Positions 8,703-20,245 of a DNA stretch of 64,000 bases are shown here, piece by piece. The position numbers were made by a program, and so were the translations under genes. This stretch comes from Meridianimaribacter flavus (GTDB lineage: Bacteria > Bacteroidota > Bacteroidia > Flavobacteriales > Flavobacteriaceae): contig NZ_SOQZ01000001.1 in the NCBI RefSeq assembly GCF_004366715.1, forward strand, positions 930,001 to 994,000, written 5' to 3'. The notes under the pieces were generated by a model, which had not been told where the DNA came from, did no database searches, and saw nothing but the letters and a program-made list of their open reading frames with translations. Position 1 is the stretch's first letter, and every line of letters starts with the position of its first letter.

Positions 8703-9143
8703 ATGGCAAAAGAATTAAGTAAAGTAGTTAAGCTACAAGTTAGGGGAGGTGCAGCGAATCCGTCGCCACCAGTTGGACCCGCTTTAGGAGCTGCTGGAGT
8801 TAATATCATGGAATTTTGTAAGCAATTCAACGCTAGAACTCAGGATAAACCTGGTAAAGTTCTTCCAGTTGTAATTTCTGTTTACAAAGACAAATCTTTT
8901 GATTTTGTAATTAAAACTCCACCTGCAGCTGTACAATTATTGGAAGCGGCCAAAGTAAAAAAAGGATCTGGTGAACCTAACCGAAAAAAAGTAGCTAAAG
9001 TAACTTGGGATCAAGTTAAAGCGATAGCTGAAGATAAAATGCAAGATTTAAATGCATTTGAAATTTCATCAGCTATGAAAATGGTTGCAGGTACTGCAAG
9101 ATCAATGGGTATCACAGTTAAAGGCGGTGAAGCACCTAACTAA
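8703..9143 (+). CDS. rplK: 50S ribosomal protein L11
   Basis: 146 residues, opening [22 protein letters not shown] in the L11 manner and containing [19 protein letters not shown]. It forms the GTPase-associated centre with 23S rRNA and the L10-L12 stalk. A short hairpin in the 70-bp leader (GTCTTTT with AAAAGAC, about 8654-8680) may be regulatory. Confidence 0.98.
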   Translation: MAKELSKVVKLQVRGGAANPSPPVGPALGAAGVNIMEFCKQFNARTQDKPGKVLPVVISVYKDKSFDFVIKTPPAAVQLLEAAKVKKGSGEPNRKKVAKVTWDQVKAIAEDKMQDLNAFEISSAMKMVAGTARSMGITVKGGEAPN

Positions 9144-9155
9144 AAAATTTTTGAA

Positions 9156-9845
9156 ATGGCAAGAATAACAAGAAAGCAAAAAGAAGCAAGAGCTAAAGTT
9201 GAGAAGAATAAATTATATTCTCTTGAAGAAGCTTCGGCTTTATTAAAAGAAATAACTTACACAAAATTCGATGCTTCAGTTGATTTAGCTGTAAGATTAG
9301 GAGTTGACCCTCGTAAAGCAAACCAAATGGTAAGAGGTGTAGTTTCTCTTCCACATGGTACAGGTAAAGACATGAAAGTGTTGGCACTTGTAACACCAGA
9401 TAAAGAAGCAGAAGCTAAAGAAGCTGGAGCTGATTATGTTGGTTTAGACGAGTACTTACAAAAAATTAAAGATGGTTGGACAGATGTTGATGTTATCATC
9501 ACTATGCCAGCTATTATGGGTAAGTTAGGACCATTAGGTAGAGTATTAGGACCAAGAGGTTTAATGCCAAACCCTAAAACTGGAACTGTAACAATGGATG
9601 TTGCTAAGGCTGTAGCTGAAGTAAAAGCAGGTAAAATTGATTTTAAAGTAGACAAAACAGGTATTGTACACGCACCAATAGGAAAAGCATCTTTTAGTGC
9701 TGATAAATTGGTAGGTAACGCAAACGAGTTACTATCAACTTTAATAAAATTAAAACCAACTGCAGCTAAAGGTACTTACGTAAAAAGTATTTACATGTCT
9801 AGCACAATGAGTCCAAGTATATCAATAGATACTAAAATAGGATAG
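9156..9845 (+). CDS. rplA: 50S ribosomal protein L1
   Basis: 229 residues with the L1 signature [21 protein letters not shown]. It builds the mobile L1 stalk near the E site. In many bacteria L1 represses its own L11-L1 mRNA; no obvious mimic of its 23S site was recognised here. It is 12 bp downstream of rplK. Confidence 0.98.
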   Translation: MARITRKQKEARAKVEKNKLYSLEEASALLKEITYTKFDASVDLAVRLGVDPRKANQMVRGVVSLPHGTGKDMKVLALVTPDKEAEAKEAGADYVGLDEYLQKIKDGWTDVDVIITMPAIMGKLGPLGRVLGPRGLMPNPKTGTVTMDVAKAVAEVKAGKIDFKVDKTGIVHAPIGKASFSADKLVGNANELLSTLIKLKPTAAKGTYVKSIYMSSTMSPSISIDTKIG

Positions 9846-9863
9846 TAGTTAAACTTTAATATT

Positions 9864-10385
9864 ATGACAAGACAAGAAAAATCACAAGTAATTGAAGAGT
9901 TAACTGCTCAACTAGCAGATAATACCAATATTTATATTGCTGATATATCTGGATTAAACGCAGGAAACACTTCAGATTTACGTAGAGCTTGCTTTAAAGC
10001 TAACGTAAAACTAGCTGTAGTTAAAAATACATTACTAACAAAGGCTATGGATGCTTCAGAAAAAGATTTTGGAGATTTACCATCTGTACTTAAAGGTAAC
10101 ACTTCAGTAATGTATTCTGAAACTGGTAATGCTCCAGCAAAAGTAATTAAAGCATTCCGTAAAAAATCTGATAAGCCTTTGCTTAAAGGAGCTTTTATTG
10201 AAGAAGCAATTTACATTGGTGATGAGCAATTAGATACTTTAGTTGATATCAAATCTAGAGAAGAGTTAATAGGTGACATAGTAACATTGTTACAATCACC
10301 AGCTAAGAACGTTGTTTCAGCTCTTAAATCAGGAGGTGGTAAACTAGTAGGTATCATTAAAACATTATCCGAAAAAGAAGGATAA
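9864..10385 (+). CDS. rplJ: 50S ribosomal protein L10
   Basis: 173 residues; the N-terminal rRNA-binding domain begins MTRQEKSQVIEEL and the C-terminal helix that carries L12 dimers is present. It anchors the L12 stalk that recruits translation factors. It follows rplA by 18 bp and precedes rplL. Confidence 0.97.
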   Translation: MTRQEKSQVIEELTAQLADNTNIYIADISGLNAGNTSDLRRACFKANVKLAVVKNTLLTKAMDASEKDFGDLPSVLKGNTSVMYSETGNAPAKVIKAFRKKSDKPLLKGAFIEEAIYIGDEQLDTLVDIKSREELIGDIVTLLQSPAKNVVSALKSGGGKLVGIIKTLSEKEG

Positions 10386-10448
10386 TAATCAATTAAGTAC
10401 GCACTTAAACAAATTATATTATTTAAAAAATTATTAAAACGATAGAAA

Positions 10449-10826
10449 ATGGCAGATTTAAAAGATTTCGCAGAACAATTAGTTAATTTAACAGTAAAAG
10501 AAGTAAACGAATTAGCTACAATTTTAAAAGACGAATATGGTATCGAACCAGCTGCTGCTGCTGTTGCAGTTGCTGCAGGTGGAGCTGCTGCAGGTGGTGA
10601 AGCTGCAGAAGAAAAATCAGAATTCGATGTAATCCTTAAAGCAGCAGGTGCTTCTAAATTAGCAGTTGTAAAATTAGTTAAAGAATTAACTGGTTTAGGA
10701 TTAAAAGAAGCTAAAGAATTAGTAGATGGTGCACCAAGCGCTATCAAAGAAGGCGTTTCTAAAGACGAAGCTGAAGGTTTAAAAACTTCTTTAGAAGAAG
10801 CTGGAGCAGAAGTTGAGCTTAAGTAA
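10449..10826 (+). CDS. rplL: 50S ribosomal protein L7/L12
   Basis: 125 residues: an N-terminal dimerisation helix, an Ala/Gly-rich hinge (around residues 36-55) and the compact C-terminal domain with [20 protein letters not shown]-like sequence. It is the flexible stalk protein that recruits EF-Tu and EF-G. The long reading frame on the opposite strand is a by-product of the Ala-rich hinge. Confidence 0.98.
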   Translation: MADLKDFAEQLVNLTVKEVNELATILKDEYGIEPAAAAVAVAAGGAAAGGEAAEEKSEFDVILKAAGASKLAVVKLVKELTGLGLKEAKELVDGAPSAIKEGVSKDEAEGLKTSLEEAGAEVELK

Positions 10827-10851
10827 GCTTAACCCATAGCCTACAAATTAT

Positions 10852-10892
10852 GGTTTAGGTCTAGAGGTTGCCTCTAAGACCTAAACCCTTTT
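10852..10892 (+). terminator. Strong hairpin between rplL and rpoB
   Basis: An 11-bp perfect outer stem (GGTTTAGGTCT at 10852-10862 with AGACCTAAACC at 10877-10887) continues through AGAGG/CCTCT inside, and is followed by CTTTTG. The T-run is short, which suits a partial terminator or a processing site between ribosomal and polymerase genes, as known in E. coli. The sequence itself is not related to the E. coli one. Confidence 0.7.
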
Positions 10893-10950
10893 GTGTATAT
10901 AAATGTATACGCAAACAAAATTATTTTTTTAATCAAAATCTCGTTCATCG

Positions 10951-13900
10951 ATGTTAGCAAAAAAAGCTGAAAGATTAAATTTCTCTTCTATTGTAAATAG
11001 AACTGAATATCCAGATTTTTTAGATATTCAGATTAAATCCTTCCAGGATTTTTTCCAGTTAGAGACGAAATCAGAAGAAAGAGGGAACGAAGGTCTTTAC
11101 AACACCTTCATGGAAAACTTCCCAATCACAGACACACGTAATCAATTTGTATTAGAGTTTTTGGATTATTTTATTGATCCACCAAGATATACCATTGAGG
11201 AATGTATAGAAAGAGGTCTAACATATAGTGTTCCACTTAAAGCAAGGTTAAAATTATATTGTACAGACCCTGAGCATGAAGATTTCGAAACTATTGTTCA
11301 GGATGTGTATTTAGGTACAATACCTTATATGACACCTAGTGGTACATTTGTTATAAATGGAGCAGAGCGTGTGGTTGTTTCCCAATTGCATAGATCACCT
11401 GGTGTTTTCTTTAGCCAGTCGTTCCATGCAAACGGAACCAAGCTATATTCGGCAAGAGTAATTCCTTTTAAAGGTTCTTGGATAGAATTTGCTACAGATA
11501 TCAATAGCGTTATGTACGCTTATATTGATAGAAAGAAAAAATTACCTGTTACAACACTTTTCCGTGCTATCGGTTTTGAGCGCGATAAAGATATTCTTGA
11601 AATTTTTGATTTAGCTGAAGAAGTTAAAGTATCAAAATCAGGATTAAAGAAAGTAATTGGTCGTAAACTAGCTGCTCGTGTACTTAACACATGGCATGAA
11701 GATTTCGTTGATGAGGATACTGGAGAAGTTGTATCTATCGAGCGTAACGAAATTGTTTTGGACCGTGATACAATCATAGATAAAGATAATATAGAAGAAA
11801 TCCTTGATGCAGGTGTAAAAACTATTCTTTTACATAAAGAAAGTGCACAACAAGGAGATTATGCTATTATTCACAATACATTACAAAAAGATCCAACAAA
11901 CTCTGAAAAAGAGGCAGTTGAACATATTTACCGTCAATTACGTAATGCTGAGCCGCCAGATGAGGAAACAGCACGTGGTATTATTGACAAATTGTTCTTC
12001 TCAGACCAACGTTATTCATTAGGTGAAGTAGGTCGTTACAGAATGAACAAAAAATTAGGTCTTGATATAGGAATGGATAAGCAAGTACTTACCAAAGAGG
12101 ATATCATTACCATTATAAAATATTTAATAGAGCTTATTAACTCTAAAGCAGAGATTGATGATATCGATCACTTATCTAACCGTCGTGTACGTACAGTAGG
12201 AGAGCAATTGTCATCTCAGTTTGGTGTTGGTTTAGCTCGTATGGCTCGTACTATTCGTGAGCGTATGAACGTTCGTGATAACGAAGTGTTTACACCTATC
12301 GATTTAATTAACGCGAAGACTTTATCTTCAGTAATTAACTCGTTTTTTGGTACAAACCAGTTATCTCAATTTATGGATCAAACCAATCCGTTAGCTGAGA
12401 TTACTCACAAACGTCGTTTATCAGCTTTAGGACCTGGAGGTCTTTCAAGAGAAAGAGCAGGTTTCGAGGTACGTGACGTTCACTATACACACTACGGAAG
12501 ATTATGTCCAATTGAAACTCCTGAAGGACCAAACATTGGATTAATTTCTTCACTTTCAGTTTATGCTAAAGTAAACTCAATGGGATTCATTGAAACACCT
12601 TATAGAAAAGCTGAAGAAGGAGTTGTTGATATCAAAAATGCACCAACATATTTAAGTGCTGAAGAAGAAGAAGATATGTTGATTGCTCAGGCAAATATTC
12701 AAGTGGATGATAAAGGAAAAATTCTTGAAGACAAGATTATTGCTCGTCAAGAAGGTGATTTCCCTGTAATAGACCCTGTAAACGTGCATTATACTGATGT
12801 TGCTCCTAACCAAATTGCATCTATTTCTGCATCGTTAATTCCATTCTTGGAGCATGATGATGCAAACCGTGCATTGATGGGATCAAACATGATGCGTCAA
12901 GCAGTACCATTATTACGTCCGCAAGCTCCTATTGTAGGAACAGGACTTGAGCGTCAAGTAGCTTCAGATTCAAGAGTATTAATAAATGCTGAAGGAAATG
13001 GAGTTGTAGAGTATGTTGATGCTAATGAAATTGTAATTAAATACGAGCGAACTGAAGAAGAAGCAATGGTAAGTTTTGATAGCGATACTAAAACTTATCC
13101 ACTTGTAAAATTCAGAAAAACTAACCAAGGTACTTCAATCAACTTAAAGCCAATTGTAACAAAAGGTGATAAAGTTGTAAAAGGACAAGTACTTTGTGAA
13201 GGTTATGCAACTGAAAACGGAGAACTTGCTTTAGGAAGAAACATGAAAGTAGCCTTTATGCCTTGGAAAGGGTATAACTTTGAGGATGCGATTGTGATTT
13301 CTGAAAAAGTAGTTCGTGATGATATATTTACTTCTATTCATATTGATGAGTACTCATTAGAAGTTAGAGATACCAAGTTAGGTAACGAAGAGCTTACTAA
13401 TGATATTCCTAACGTTTCTGAAGAGGCAACTAAAGACCTTGATGAAAACGGTATGATTAGAATTGGTGCTGAGATTAAACCAGGTGATATCTTAATTGGT
13501 AAGATTACACCAAAAGGAGAAAGTGATCCAACACCTGAAGAAAAACTTTTAAGAGCAATTTTTGGAGATAAAGCAGGTGATGTTAAAGATGCATCACTTA
13601 AAGCTTCACCTTCATTACATGGAGTTGTAATCGACAAAAAATTATTCTCAAGAGCAATTAAAGATAAGCGTAAAAGAGCAAAAGATAAAGAAGATATCGA
13701 AGCTCTAGAGAACATCTACTACAAGAAGTTTGACGACTTAAAAGATGTATTAGTAGAAAAACTATTTGCTATCGTAAATGGTAAAACTGCTCAAGGTATC
13801 TTTAACGATCTTGGAGAGGAAATTATACCTAAAGGTAAAAAGTACACGCTAAAAATGTTAAATGCTGTTGATGATTATACGCACTTAACATCTGGTACTT

Positions 13901-14763
13901 GGACTACTGATGATCATACCAATGCACTAGTTGCAGACTTAATCCACAACTATAAGATTAAGGAAAATGATCTTCAAGGTTCATTACGTCGTGAGAAGTT
14001 TACCATCTCTGTTGGTGACGAGTTACCAGCAGGAATTATCAAATTAGCTAAGGTTTATGTTGCTAAAAAACGTAAACTTAAAGTAGGTGATAAGATGGCA
14101 GGACGTCACGGTAACAAAGGTATTGTAGCACGTATCGTTCGTCAAGAAGATATGCCTTTCCTTGAAGATGGAACTCCAGTTGATATTGTATTAAATCCAC
14201 TTGGTGTACCATCACGTATGAACATTGGTCAGATTTATGAAACTGTTCTTGGTTGGGCAGGTCAAAAATTAAATCGTACTTACGCAACACCAATTTTTGA
14301 TGGAGCTACATTAGATCAAATTAATGAGTTTACTGATGAAGCAGGTGTACCAAGATTTGGACATACATACTTATATGATGGTGGTACAGGAGATCGTTTT
14401 GATCAACCAGCAACAGTAGGTGTAATTTACATGATCAAATTAGGTCACATGATTGACGATAAGATGCACGCTCGTTCTATTGGACCATACTCATTAATTA
14501 CGCAACAACCACTAGGTGGTAAAGCACAATTTGGTGGTCAGCGTTTTGGAGAAATGGAAGTTTGGGCACTTGAAGCTTATGGAGCATCAAGTACTCTACG
14601 TGAAATCTTAACAGTAAAATCTGATGATGTTATAGGTAGAGCTAAAACTTACGAAGCTATCGTAAAAGGAGAGCCAATGCCAGAACCAGGACTACCTGAA
14701 TCTTTCAACGTATTAATGCACGAATTGAAAGGATTAGGATTAGATATTAGATTAGAAGAATAA
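10951..14763 (+). CDS. rpoB: DNA-directed RNA polymerase subunit beta
   Basis: 1270 residues. It begins with the beta-specific region (SFQDFFQLE) and carries the rifampicin-region segment [33 protein letters not shown] (split here by its motifs QLSQFMDQ and HKRRLSALG), [11 protein letters not shown] and the C-terminal [18 protein letters not shown]. It forms one jaw of the catalytic core. The residues of the rifampicin pocket appear as in sensitive enzymes. It is co-directional with rpoC. Confidence 0.99.
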   Translation: MLAKKAERLNFSSIVNRTEYPDFLDIQIKSFQDFFQLETKSEERGNEGLYNTFMENFPITDTRNQFVLEFLDYFIDPPRYTIEECIERGLTYSVPLKARLKLYCTDPEHEDFETIVQDVYLGTIPYMTPSGTFVINGAERVVVSQLHRSPGVFFSQSFHANGTKLYSARVIPFKGSWIEFATDINSVMYAYIDRKKKLPVTTLFRAIGFERDKDILEIFDLAEEVKVSKSGLKKVIGRKLAARVLNTWHEDFVDEDTGEVVSIERNEIVLDRDTIIDKDNIEEILDAGVKTILLHKESAQQGDYAIIHNTLQKDPTNSEKEAVEHIYRQLRNAEPPDEETARGIIDKLFFSDQRYSLGEVGRYRMNKKLGLDIGMDKQVLTKEDIITIIKYLIELINSKAEIDDIDHLSNRRVRTVGEQLSSQFGVGLARMARTIRERMNVRDNEVFTPIDLINAKTLSSVINSFFGTNQLSQFMDQTNPLAEITHKRRLSALGPGGLSRERAGFEVRDVHYTHYGRLCPIETPEGPNIGLISSLSVYAKVNSMGFIETPYRKAEEGVVDIKNAPTYLSAEEEEDMLIAQANIQVDDKGKILEDKIIARQEGDFPVIDPVNVHYTDVAPNQIASISASLIPFLEHDDANRALMGSNMMRQAVPLLRPQAPIVGTGLERQVASDSRVLINAEGNGVVEYVDANEIVIKYERTEEEAMVSFDSDTKTYPLVKFRKTNQGTSINLKPIVTKGDKVVKGQVLCEGYATENGELALGRNMKVAFMPWKGYNFEDAIVISEKVVRDDIFTSIHIDEYSLEVRDTKLGNEELTNDIPNVSEEATKDLDENGMIRIGAEIKPGDILIGKITPKGESDPTPEEKLLRAIFGDKAGDVKDASLKASPSLHGVVIDKKLFSRAIKDKRKRAKDKEDIEALENIYYKKFDDLKDVLVEKLFAIVNGKTAQGIFNDLGEEIIPKGKKYTLKMLNAVDDYTHLTSGTWTTDDHTNALVADLIHNYKIKENDLQGSLRREKFTISVGDELPAGIIKLAKVYVAKKRKLKVGDKMAGRHGNKGIVARIVRQEDMPFLEDGTPVDIVLNPLGVPSRMNIGQIYETVLGWAGQKLNRTYATPIFDGATLDQINEFTDEAGVPRFGHTYLYDGGTGDRFDQPATVGVIYMIKLGHMIDDKMHARSIGPYSLITQQPLGGKAQFGGQRFGEMEVWALEAYGASSTLREILTVKSDDVIGRAKTYEAIVKGEPMPEPGLPESFNVLMHELKGLGLDIRLEE

Positions 14764-14777
14764 ATTTTAGGTGAATT

Positions 14778-14810
14778 CGTTTTGGTCTTCTTTTAATGGA
14801 GACCAAAGCG
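14778..14810 (+). promoter_or_regulatory. Stem-loop between rpoB and rpoC
   Basis: CGTTTTGGTCTTC (14778-14790) pairs with GGAGACCAAAGCG (14798-14810) over 13 bp with a few G-T pairs and a 7-base loop. No T-run follows, so it is more likely an mRNA stability or processing element than a terminator. Confidence 0.6.
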
Positions 14811-14835
14811 ATTAACTATAGACTATAAAGTTATT

Positions 14836-17800
14836 ATGGCTAGAAAACAAGATAAGAATACAGTACAGAGATTTAATAAAATCTCAATTGGTTTAGCATC
14901 TCCTGAATCTGTTTTAGCAGCTTCACGTGGTGAAGTTTTAAAACCAGAAACTATTAATTATCGAACACATAAACCTGAACGTGATGGTTTATTCTGTGAG
15001 CGTATCTTTGGTCCTGTTAAGGATTTTGAGTGTGCTTGTGGTAAATATAAAAGAATACGCTACAAAGGAATTGTTTGTGACCGATGTGGTGTTGAAGTAA
15101 CTGAAAAGAAAGTACGTAGAGATAGAGTAGGACACATTAACTTAGTGGTTCCTGTAGCTCATATATGGTATTTCCGTTCACTTCCAAACAAAATAGGTTA
15201 CCTTCTTGGATTACCATCTAAGAGATTGGATATGATTATTTACTACGAACGTTATGTAGTAATTCAACCAGGTAATGCTAAAAATGCCGAAGGTGAACCA
15301 TTACAAAAAATGGATTTCTTAACGGAAGAAGAATACTTAAATATTCTTGAAACACTTCCACAAGAAAATCAATATTTAGAAGATAACGATCCTAATAAGT
15401 TTATTGCTAAAATGGGAGCTGAGTGCTTAATTGACCTTTTAGCAAGAATTGATTTAGACGAATTATCATATGACTTACGTCATAAAGCAAACAACGAAAC
15501 GTCTAAGCAACGTAAAACTGAAGCTTTAAAACGTTTACAAGTTGTAGAAGCGTTTAGAGACTCAAATGCAAATCGTGAGAATAAGCCGGAGTGGATGATT
15601 ATGAAAGCTATTCCAATCATTCCACCAGAATTGAGACCTTTAGTGCCTTTAGATGGTGGTCGTTTTGCTACATCTGACTTAAATGATCTTTACCGTCGTG
15701 TGATTATCCGTAACAACCGTCTTAAGAGATTGGTTGAAATCAAAGCTCCTGAAGTAATCTTACGTAACGAAAAGCGTATGTTACAAGAGTCTGTTGATTC
15801 ATTATTTGATAACACACGTAAGTCATCAGCAGTAAAAACCGATTCTAACCGTCCATTAAAATCGTTATCCGATTCATTAAAAGGAAAACAAGGACGTTTC
15901 CGTCAAAACTTACTAGGTAAACGTGTTGATTATTCTGCACGTTCGGTAATTGTTGTTGGACCAGAATTAAAATTATTTGAATGTGGATTGCCTAAAAACA
16001 TGGCAGCTGAACTTTACAAGCCTTTCATTATCAGAAAACTGATTGAAAGAGGTATTGTAAAAACAGTAAAATCTGCAAAGAAAATTATAGATAGAAAAGA
16101 GCCTGTAGTTTGGGATATCTTAGAAAATGTTCTTAAAGGACATCCAGTATTACTAAACCGTGCTCCTACATTACACAGACTTGGTATTCAAGCATTCCAG
16201 CCTAAACTTATCGAAGGTAAGGCAATCCAGTTACACCCATTAGTGTGTACTGCATTTAATGCCGATTTTGATGGTGACCAGATGGCTGTGCATTTACCTT
16301 TAGGACCAGAAGCTATATTAGAAGCACAGTTATTAATGTTAGCTTCTCACAATATTTTAAACCCAGCTAACGGTTCGCCAGTAACAGTACCATCTCAGGA
16401 TATGGTTCTTGGTCTTTACTACATGACTAAGCTTCGTAAAACTGACGAGACTTTTACTGTAAAAGGTGAAGGATTAACTTTCTATTCTCCAGAAGAAGTA
16501 ACTATTGCTTACAACGAGAAGAAAGTTGATTTAAATGCTGGAATTAAAGTAAGAACTAAAGATTTCAATGAAAACGGTGAGTTAACTACTCAAATTATTG
16601 AAACTACAGTAGGTCGTGTATTATTTAACGAAAAAGTACCTGAAAGAGCAGGTTATATCAACCAGGTTTTAACTAAAAAATCGCTTAGAGATATTATTGG
16701 TAACATTTTAAAAGTTACTAGTGTACCTGAAACAGCTGAGTTTTTAGATGAAATCAAAACTTTAGGATATAAGTTTGCATTCCAAGGAGGATTATCGTTT
16801 AGTTTAGGTGATATTATTATTCCAGCTGAAAAGCATACTATGATTGACAAAGCCAATGGTTTAGTTGATGGTATTATGGCTAACTATAACATGGGATTAA
16901 TTACCAATAACGAACGTTACAATCAGGTTATTGATATTTGGACTTCTACAAATGCTGAATTGACAGAGTTGTCTATGAAGCGTATTCGTGAAGACCAACA
17001 AGGATTTAACTCGGTATATATGATGCTTGATTCTGGAGCTCGTGGATCTAAAGAACAGATTCGTCAGCTTACAGGTATGCGTGGTTTGATGGCAAAACCG
17101 AAAAAATCTAATGCAGGAGGTGGAGAAATTATTGAAAACCCAATTCTTTCTAACTTTAAAGAAGGTCTTTCAATTCTTGAATACTTTATCTCAACGCATG
17201 GTGCTCGTAAGGGTCTTGCCGATACAGCACTTAAAACTGCAGATGCTGGATACTTAACACGTCGTTTAGTTGATGTATCTCAAGATGTAATTATCTACAG
17301 TGAAGATTGTGGAACATTAAGAGGTATTGAAGTTTCTGCACTTAAGAAAAACGAAGAAATTGTTGAAAAACTAGAAGATAGAATCGTAGGTCGTACTTCA
17401 TTAAATGATGTTTATGATCCTATTACTGAAGAGTTATTAGTAAGTGCTGGTGAGCATATTAATGATAGTATCGCTAAAGCTATTGGTAACTCTGCAATTG
17501 AGTCTATCGAAGTACGTTCAGCATTAACTTGTGAAGCTAAAAAAGGTATCTGTGCTAAGTGTTATGGACGTAACCTAGCTACTGGTAAAATGGTACAACG
17601 TGGTGAAGCTGTAGGTGTAGTTGCTGCACAATCTATTGGAGAACCTGGTACACAGCTTACACTTCGTACATTCCACGTAGGTGGTATTGCTGGTAACATT
17701 TCAGAAGAAAACAAACTTATTGTTAAGTTTGATGGTATTGCAGAAATTGAAGACCTTAAAACAGTTAAGAGTACTGATAGTGAAGGTAATGAAGTAGATG

Positions 17801-19137
17801 TAGTGATATCAAGAACTTCTGAACTTAAACTTGTTGATGCTAAAACTGGTATTACTTTAAGTACTAATAATATACCTTACGGTTCGTTCATTTATGTTAA
17901 GAGTGGACAAAAAGTAAGCAAAGGAGATACAATTTGTCAATGGGATCCATATAACGGAGTTATTATTTCAGAATTTGCTGGTAAAGTAAAATATGAAAAC
18001 ATTGAGCAAGGTATCACTTACCAAGTAGAAATCGATGAACAAACAGGTTTCCAAGAAAAAGTAATTTCTGAATCTAGAAATAAGAAGTTAATACCAACAC
18101 TTCATATCGAAGATTCTAAAGGAGAAGTTATTCGTTCTTACAACTTACCTGTTGGTGCTCACCTTATGATTGATGATGGAGAAAAAATTAAGGTTGGTAA
18201 AATCTTAGTTAAGATACCTCGTAAATCTGCAAAAGCGGGTGATATTACTGGAGGTTTACCTCGTGTAACCGAGTTGTTCGAAGCACGTAACCCTTCTAAT
18301 CCTGCTGTTGTAAGTGAGATTGATGGTGTTGTATCTTTCGGAAAAATCAAGAGAGGTAACCGCGAAATCATTATCGAGTCTAAAGTTGGTGAAGTAAAGA
18401 AATACTTAGTGAAATTATCTAATCAAATTCTTGTACAAGAAAATGATTATGTAAAAGCTGGTATGCCTTTATCTGACGGATCAATTACTCCAGATGACAT
18501 CTTAAACATTAAAGGACCATCTGCAGTACAACAATACTTAGTTAACGAAGTACAAGAAGTATATCGTTTACAAGGTGTGAAAATTAACGATAAGCACTTT
18601 GAAGTTGTTGTAAGACAAATGATGCGTAAAGTACGTATTATTGATTCTGGTGATACAATTTTCTTAGAAGACCAATTAGTTCACAAATCTGATTTTATCG
18701 AAGAAAACGATAAGATATTTGGAATGAAAGTGGTAGAAGATGCAGGAGATTCTGCAACTTTAAAACCAGGACAAATCATTACTTTAAGACAGTTAAGAGA
18801 CGAAAACTCAATATTAAGAAGAGAAGATAAGCAATTGGTAACTGCTAGAGAAGCACAACCAGCAACTGCAACTCCAATCTTACAAGGTATTACAAGAGCT
18901 TCGTTACAAACTAAGTCATTTATATCTGCTGCATCATTCCAGGAAACTACTAAAGTACTGAATGAAGCTGCTGTAAATGCTAAAGTAGACGATTTAGAAG
19001 GTCTAAAAGAAAATGTAATTGTTGGTCATAGAATTCCTGCAGGAACAGGTGTAAGACGATATGATAGTATTATCGTTGGTTCTAAAGAGGAGTTTGATGA
19101 GATGATGAAAGCAAAAGAAGAAATGAACTATAATTAA
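14836..19137 (+). CDS. rpoC: DNA-directed RNA polymerase subunit beta prime
   Basis: 1433 residues. The N-terminal zinc-binding site [20 protein letters not shown], the Mg-binding catalytic loop [12 protein letters not shown] and the second zinc site ([13 protein letters not shown]) are intact. It contains the active centre, bridge helix and trigger loop of RNA polymerase. It lies 72 bp after rpoB, separated by a stem-loop. Confidence 0.99.
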   Translation: MARKQDKNTVQRFNKISIGLASPESVLAASRGEVLKPETINYRTHKPERDGLFCERIFGPVKDFECACGKYKRIRYKGIVCDRCGVEVTEKKVRRDRVGHINLVVPVAHIWYFRSLPNKIGYLLGLPSKRLDMIIYYERYVVIQPGNAKNAEGEPLQKMDFLTEEEYLNILETLPQENQYLEDNDPNKFIAKMGAECLIDLLARIDLDELSYDLRHKANNETSKQRKTEALKRLQVVEAFRDSNANRENKPEWMIMKAIPIIPPELRPLVPLDGGRFATSDLNDLYRRVIIRNNRLKRLVEIKAPEVILRNEKRMLQESVDSLFDNTRKSSAVKTDSNRPLKSLSDSLKGKQGRFRQNLLGKRVDYSARSVIVVGPELKLFECGLPKNMAAELYKPFIIRKLIERGIVKTVKSAKKIIDRKEPVVWDILENVLKGHPVLLNRAPTLHRLGIQAFQPKLIEGKAIQLHPLVCTAFNADFDGDQMAVHLPLGPEAILEAQLLMLASHNILNPANGSPVTVPSQDMVLGLYYMTKLRKTDETFTVKGEGLTFYSPEEVTIAYNEKKVDLNAGIKVRTKDFNENGELTTQIIETTVGRVLFNEKVPERAGYINQVLTKKSLRDIIGNILKVTSVPETAEFLDEIKTLGYKFAFQGGLSFSLGDIIIPAEKHTMIDKANGLVDGIMANYNMGLITNNERYNQVIDIWTSTNAELTELSMKRIREDQQGFNSVYMMLDSGARGSKEQIRQLTGMRGLMAKPKKSNAGGGEIIENPILSNFKEGLSILEYFISTHGARKGLADTALKTADAGYLTRRLVDVSQDVIIYSEDCGTLRGIEVSALKKNEEIVEKLEDRIVGRTSLNDVYDPITEELLVSAGEHINDSIAKAIGNSAIESIEVRSALTCEAKKGICAKCYGRNLATGKMVQRGEAVGVVAAQSIGEPGTQLTLRTFHVGGIAGNISEENKLIVKFDGIAEIEDLKTVKSTDSEGNEVDVVISRTSELKLVDAKTGITLSTNNIPYGSFIYVKSGQKVSKGDTICQWDPYNGVIISEFAGKVKYENIEQGITYQVEIDEQTGFQEKVISESRNKKLIPTLHIEDSKGEVIRSYNLPVGAHLMIDDGEKIKVGKILVKIPRKSAKAGDITGGLPRVTELFEARNPSNPAVVSEIDGVVSFGKIKRGNREIIIESKVGEVKKYLVKLSNQILVQENDYVKAGMPLSDGSITPDDILNIKGPSAVQQYLVNEVQEVYRLQGVKINDKHFEVVVRQMMRKVRIIDSGDTIFLEDQLVHKSDFIEENDKIFGMKVVEDAGDSATLKPGQIITLRQLRDENSILRREDKQLVTAREAQPATATPILQGITRASLQTKSFISAASFQETTKVLNEAAVNAKVDDLEGLKENVIVGHRIPAGTGVRRYDSIIVGSKEEFDEMMKAKEEMNYN

Positions 19138-19242
19138 ATGATACCAAGACTTTAAGTGTTGTAAAACAAATTGAAGTCTTTAGATTGATTTTATCCCAAT
19201 ATAAATTGGGAACTCTTTAAAAGAGTAAATTATATAAAATTT

Positions 19243-19279
19243 AAGAATCCCGTGACTATATCTCGGGATTCTTTTTTTA
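19243..19279 (+). terminator. Terminator of the rpoBC transcript
   Basis: AAGAATCCCG (19243-19252) pairs with CGGGATTCTT (19264-19273), followed by a T-run. A 10-bp perfect stem; a strong intrinsic terminator about 105 bp after the rpoC stop. Confidence 0.92.
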
Positions 19280-19337
19280 AATTGTAAAACGTAATAATAA
19301 GGTTTCCGCTTATGTGGAAATAAAAAATAAAATTTCA

Positions 19338-19655
19338 ATGGCAGACGAACAAAATAAAAAGAAGCAAGGACAAATTAATATAGAACTAGACGAGAAAGTA
19401 GCTGAAGGCACTTATTCTAATTTGGCAATTATTAACCATTCGGTTTCAGAATTTGTTGTTGACTTTGTAAGTATTATGCCTGGGACTCCAAAGAGTAAGG
19501 TGAAATCAAGAATTATATTAACACCACAACATGCTAAACGATTACTTAAAGCATTAGGAGATAATGTACATCGATTTGAAAAAGCCCATGGTGAAATTAA
19601 AGATTACGAGCAACCACCAATTCCGTTAAATTTCGGACCAACAGGTCAAGCTTAA
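19338..19655 (+). CDS. DUF3467 family protein
   Basis: 105 residues from the ATG at 19338 (MADEQNKKKQGQINIELD); a GTG at 19314 would add eight residues and is less likely. The body (EGTYSNLAIINHSVSEFVVD, then a KSRIILTPQHAKRLL helix) and the tail PPIPLNFGPTGQA are typical of DUF3467, a small conserved family often found near rpoC in Bacteroidota. Its function is unknown. The DNA encoding the last 16 codons is repeated twice more downstream; see the repeat entry. Confidence 0.88.
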   Translation: MADEQNKKKQGQINIELDEKVAEGTYSNLAIINHSVSEFVVDFVSIMPGTPKSKVKSRIILTPQHAKRLLKALGDNVHRFEKAHGEIKDYEQPPIPLNFGPTGQA

Positions 19656-19834
19656 CTTAGAGATTTGAATTTGTTGTTGCTCGACATGTTTTACACGAGC
19701 AACCACCAATTCCGTTAAATTTCGGACCAACAGGTCAAGCTTAATTTAGAGATTTGAATTTGTTGTTGCTCGACATGTTTTTACACGAGTAACCACCAAT
19801 TCCGTTAAATTTCGGACCAACAGGTCAAGCGTAA
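19606..19834 (+). repeat. Tandem triplication of the DUF3467 gene end
   Basis: The first unit (19606-19694) contains the last 16 codons, the stop and about 40 bp of trailer. The second (19695-19784) is almost identical, differing by one T/C and one extra T. The third (from 19785) matches until GTCAAGC near 19830 and then runs into the terminator. The periods are 89 and 90 bp. Each spacer ends in GTTGCTCG, which pairs with CGAGCAAC at the start of the next unit (for example 19676-19683 with 19696-19703), so stem-loops can form. Copies 2 and 3 have no start codon. Confidence 0.93.
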
Positions 19835-19840
19835 ATAATA

Positions 19841-19880
19841 AAAAAGCCTTTTGAATTTTTCAAAAGGCTTTTTTATTAAG
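19841..19880. terminator. Bidirectional terminator between DUF3467 and the ferredoxin-like gene
   Basis: AAAAAGCCTTTTGA (19841-19854) pairs perfectly with TCAAAAGGCTTTTT (19860-19873). It has A-runs and T-runs on both sides and lies between two convergent genes. Confidence 0.9.
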
Positions 19881-20103
19881 CAACTTCTTTATTATACGAA
19901 TAGCTTAAAGCTCCCGAAGGACATTTTTTAACTTGTTTGATAATTTTTTTAGTGGATGCACCATCAAGATCTATCCATGGTATAACCGATTGCCTAAAAA
20001 CATTAGATAATTCGTTAGCACAACGCTCAGCATGGACACACTTACATGGTTTGAAGGTTACAGTAATATCTTTATTACTGAAACTATTAGAAAAAGTTTC
20101 CAT
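19876..20103 (-). CDS. Divergent 4Fe-4S mono-cluster protein (YjdI-like)
   Basis: 75 residues with cysteines in CKCVHAERCANE and a late KKCPSGALSY motif, the pattern of the YjdI/Fer4_19 family of small, divergent mono-cluster ferredoxin-like proteins. Four cysteines (two in CKC, one in ERC, one in KCPSGA) could hold one iron-sulfur cluster. The redox partner is unknown. In other bacteria the family often sits beside a GNAT acetyltransferase; none is adjacent here. Confidence 0.82.
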   Translation of the reverse strand: METFSNSFSNKDITVTFKPCKCVHAERCANELSNVFRQSVIPWIDLDGASTKKIIKQVKKCPSGALSYSYNKEVA

Positions 20104-20245
20104 AAGTAGATCAATTTGGGGTTATCTGTAAATCAATGTAAAAATTCAAAACCGAATTTCAATGAAATTTTCGATAACTGACACATTTTTAACACTAAAA
20201 AAGCCTTTTCGTATAAAATTTCTTACTGAAAAACAGGGTTTTTAA

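Noticed and set aside
10211-10747. A 178-codon leftward open frame opposite rplJ/rplL
   Set aside because: It is a mirror of the Ala-rich codons of L7/L12 and the end of L10; no start context and no protein-like motif.
13338-13715. A 125-codon leftward open frame opposite rpoB
   Set aside because: Lies wholly inside rpoB, Ser/Leu-rich as expected for a reversed AT-rich gene; no promoter or homology cue.
19606-19834. CRISPR-like array
   Set aside because: Repeats are 89-90 bp long and contiguous, and the unit is the gene end; there are no unique spacers and no cas genes.
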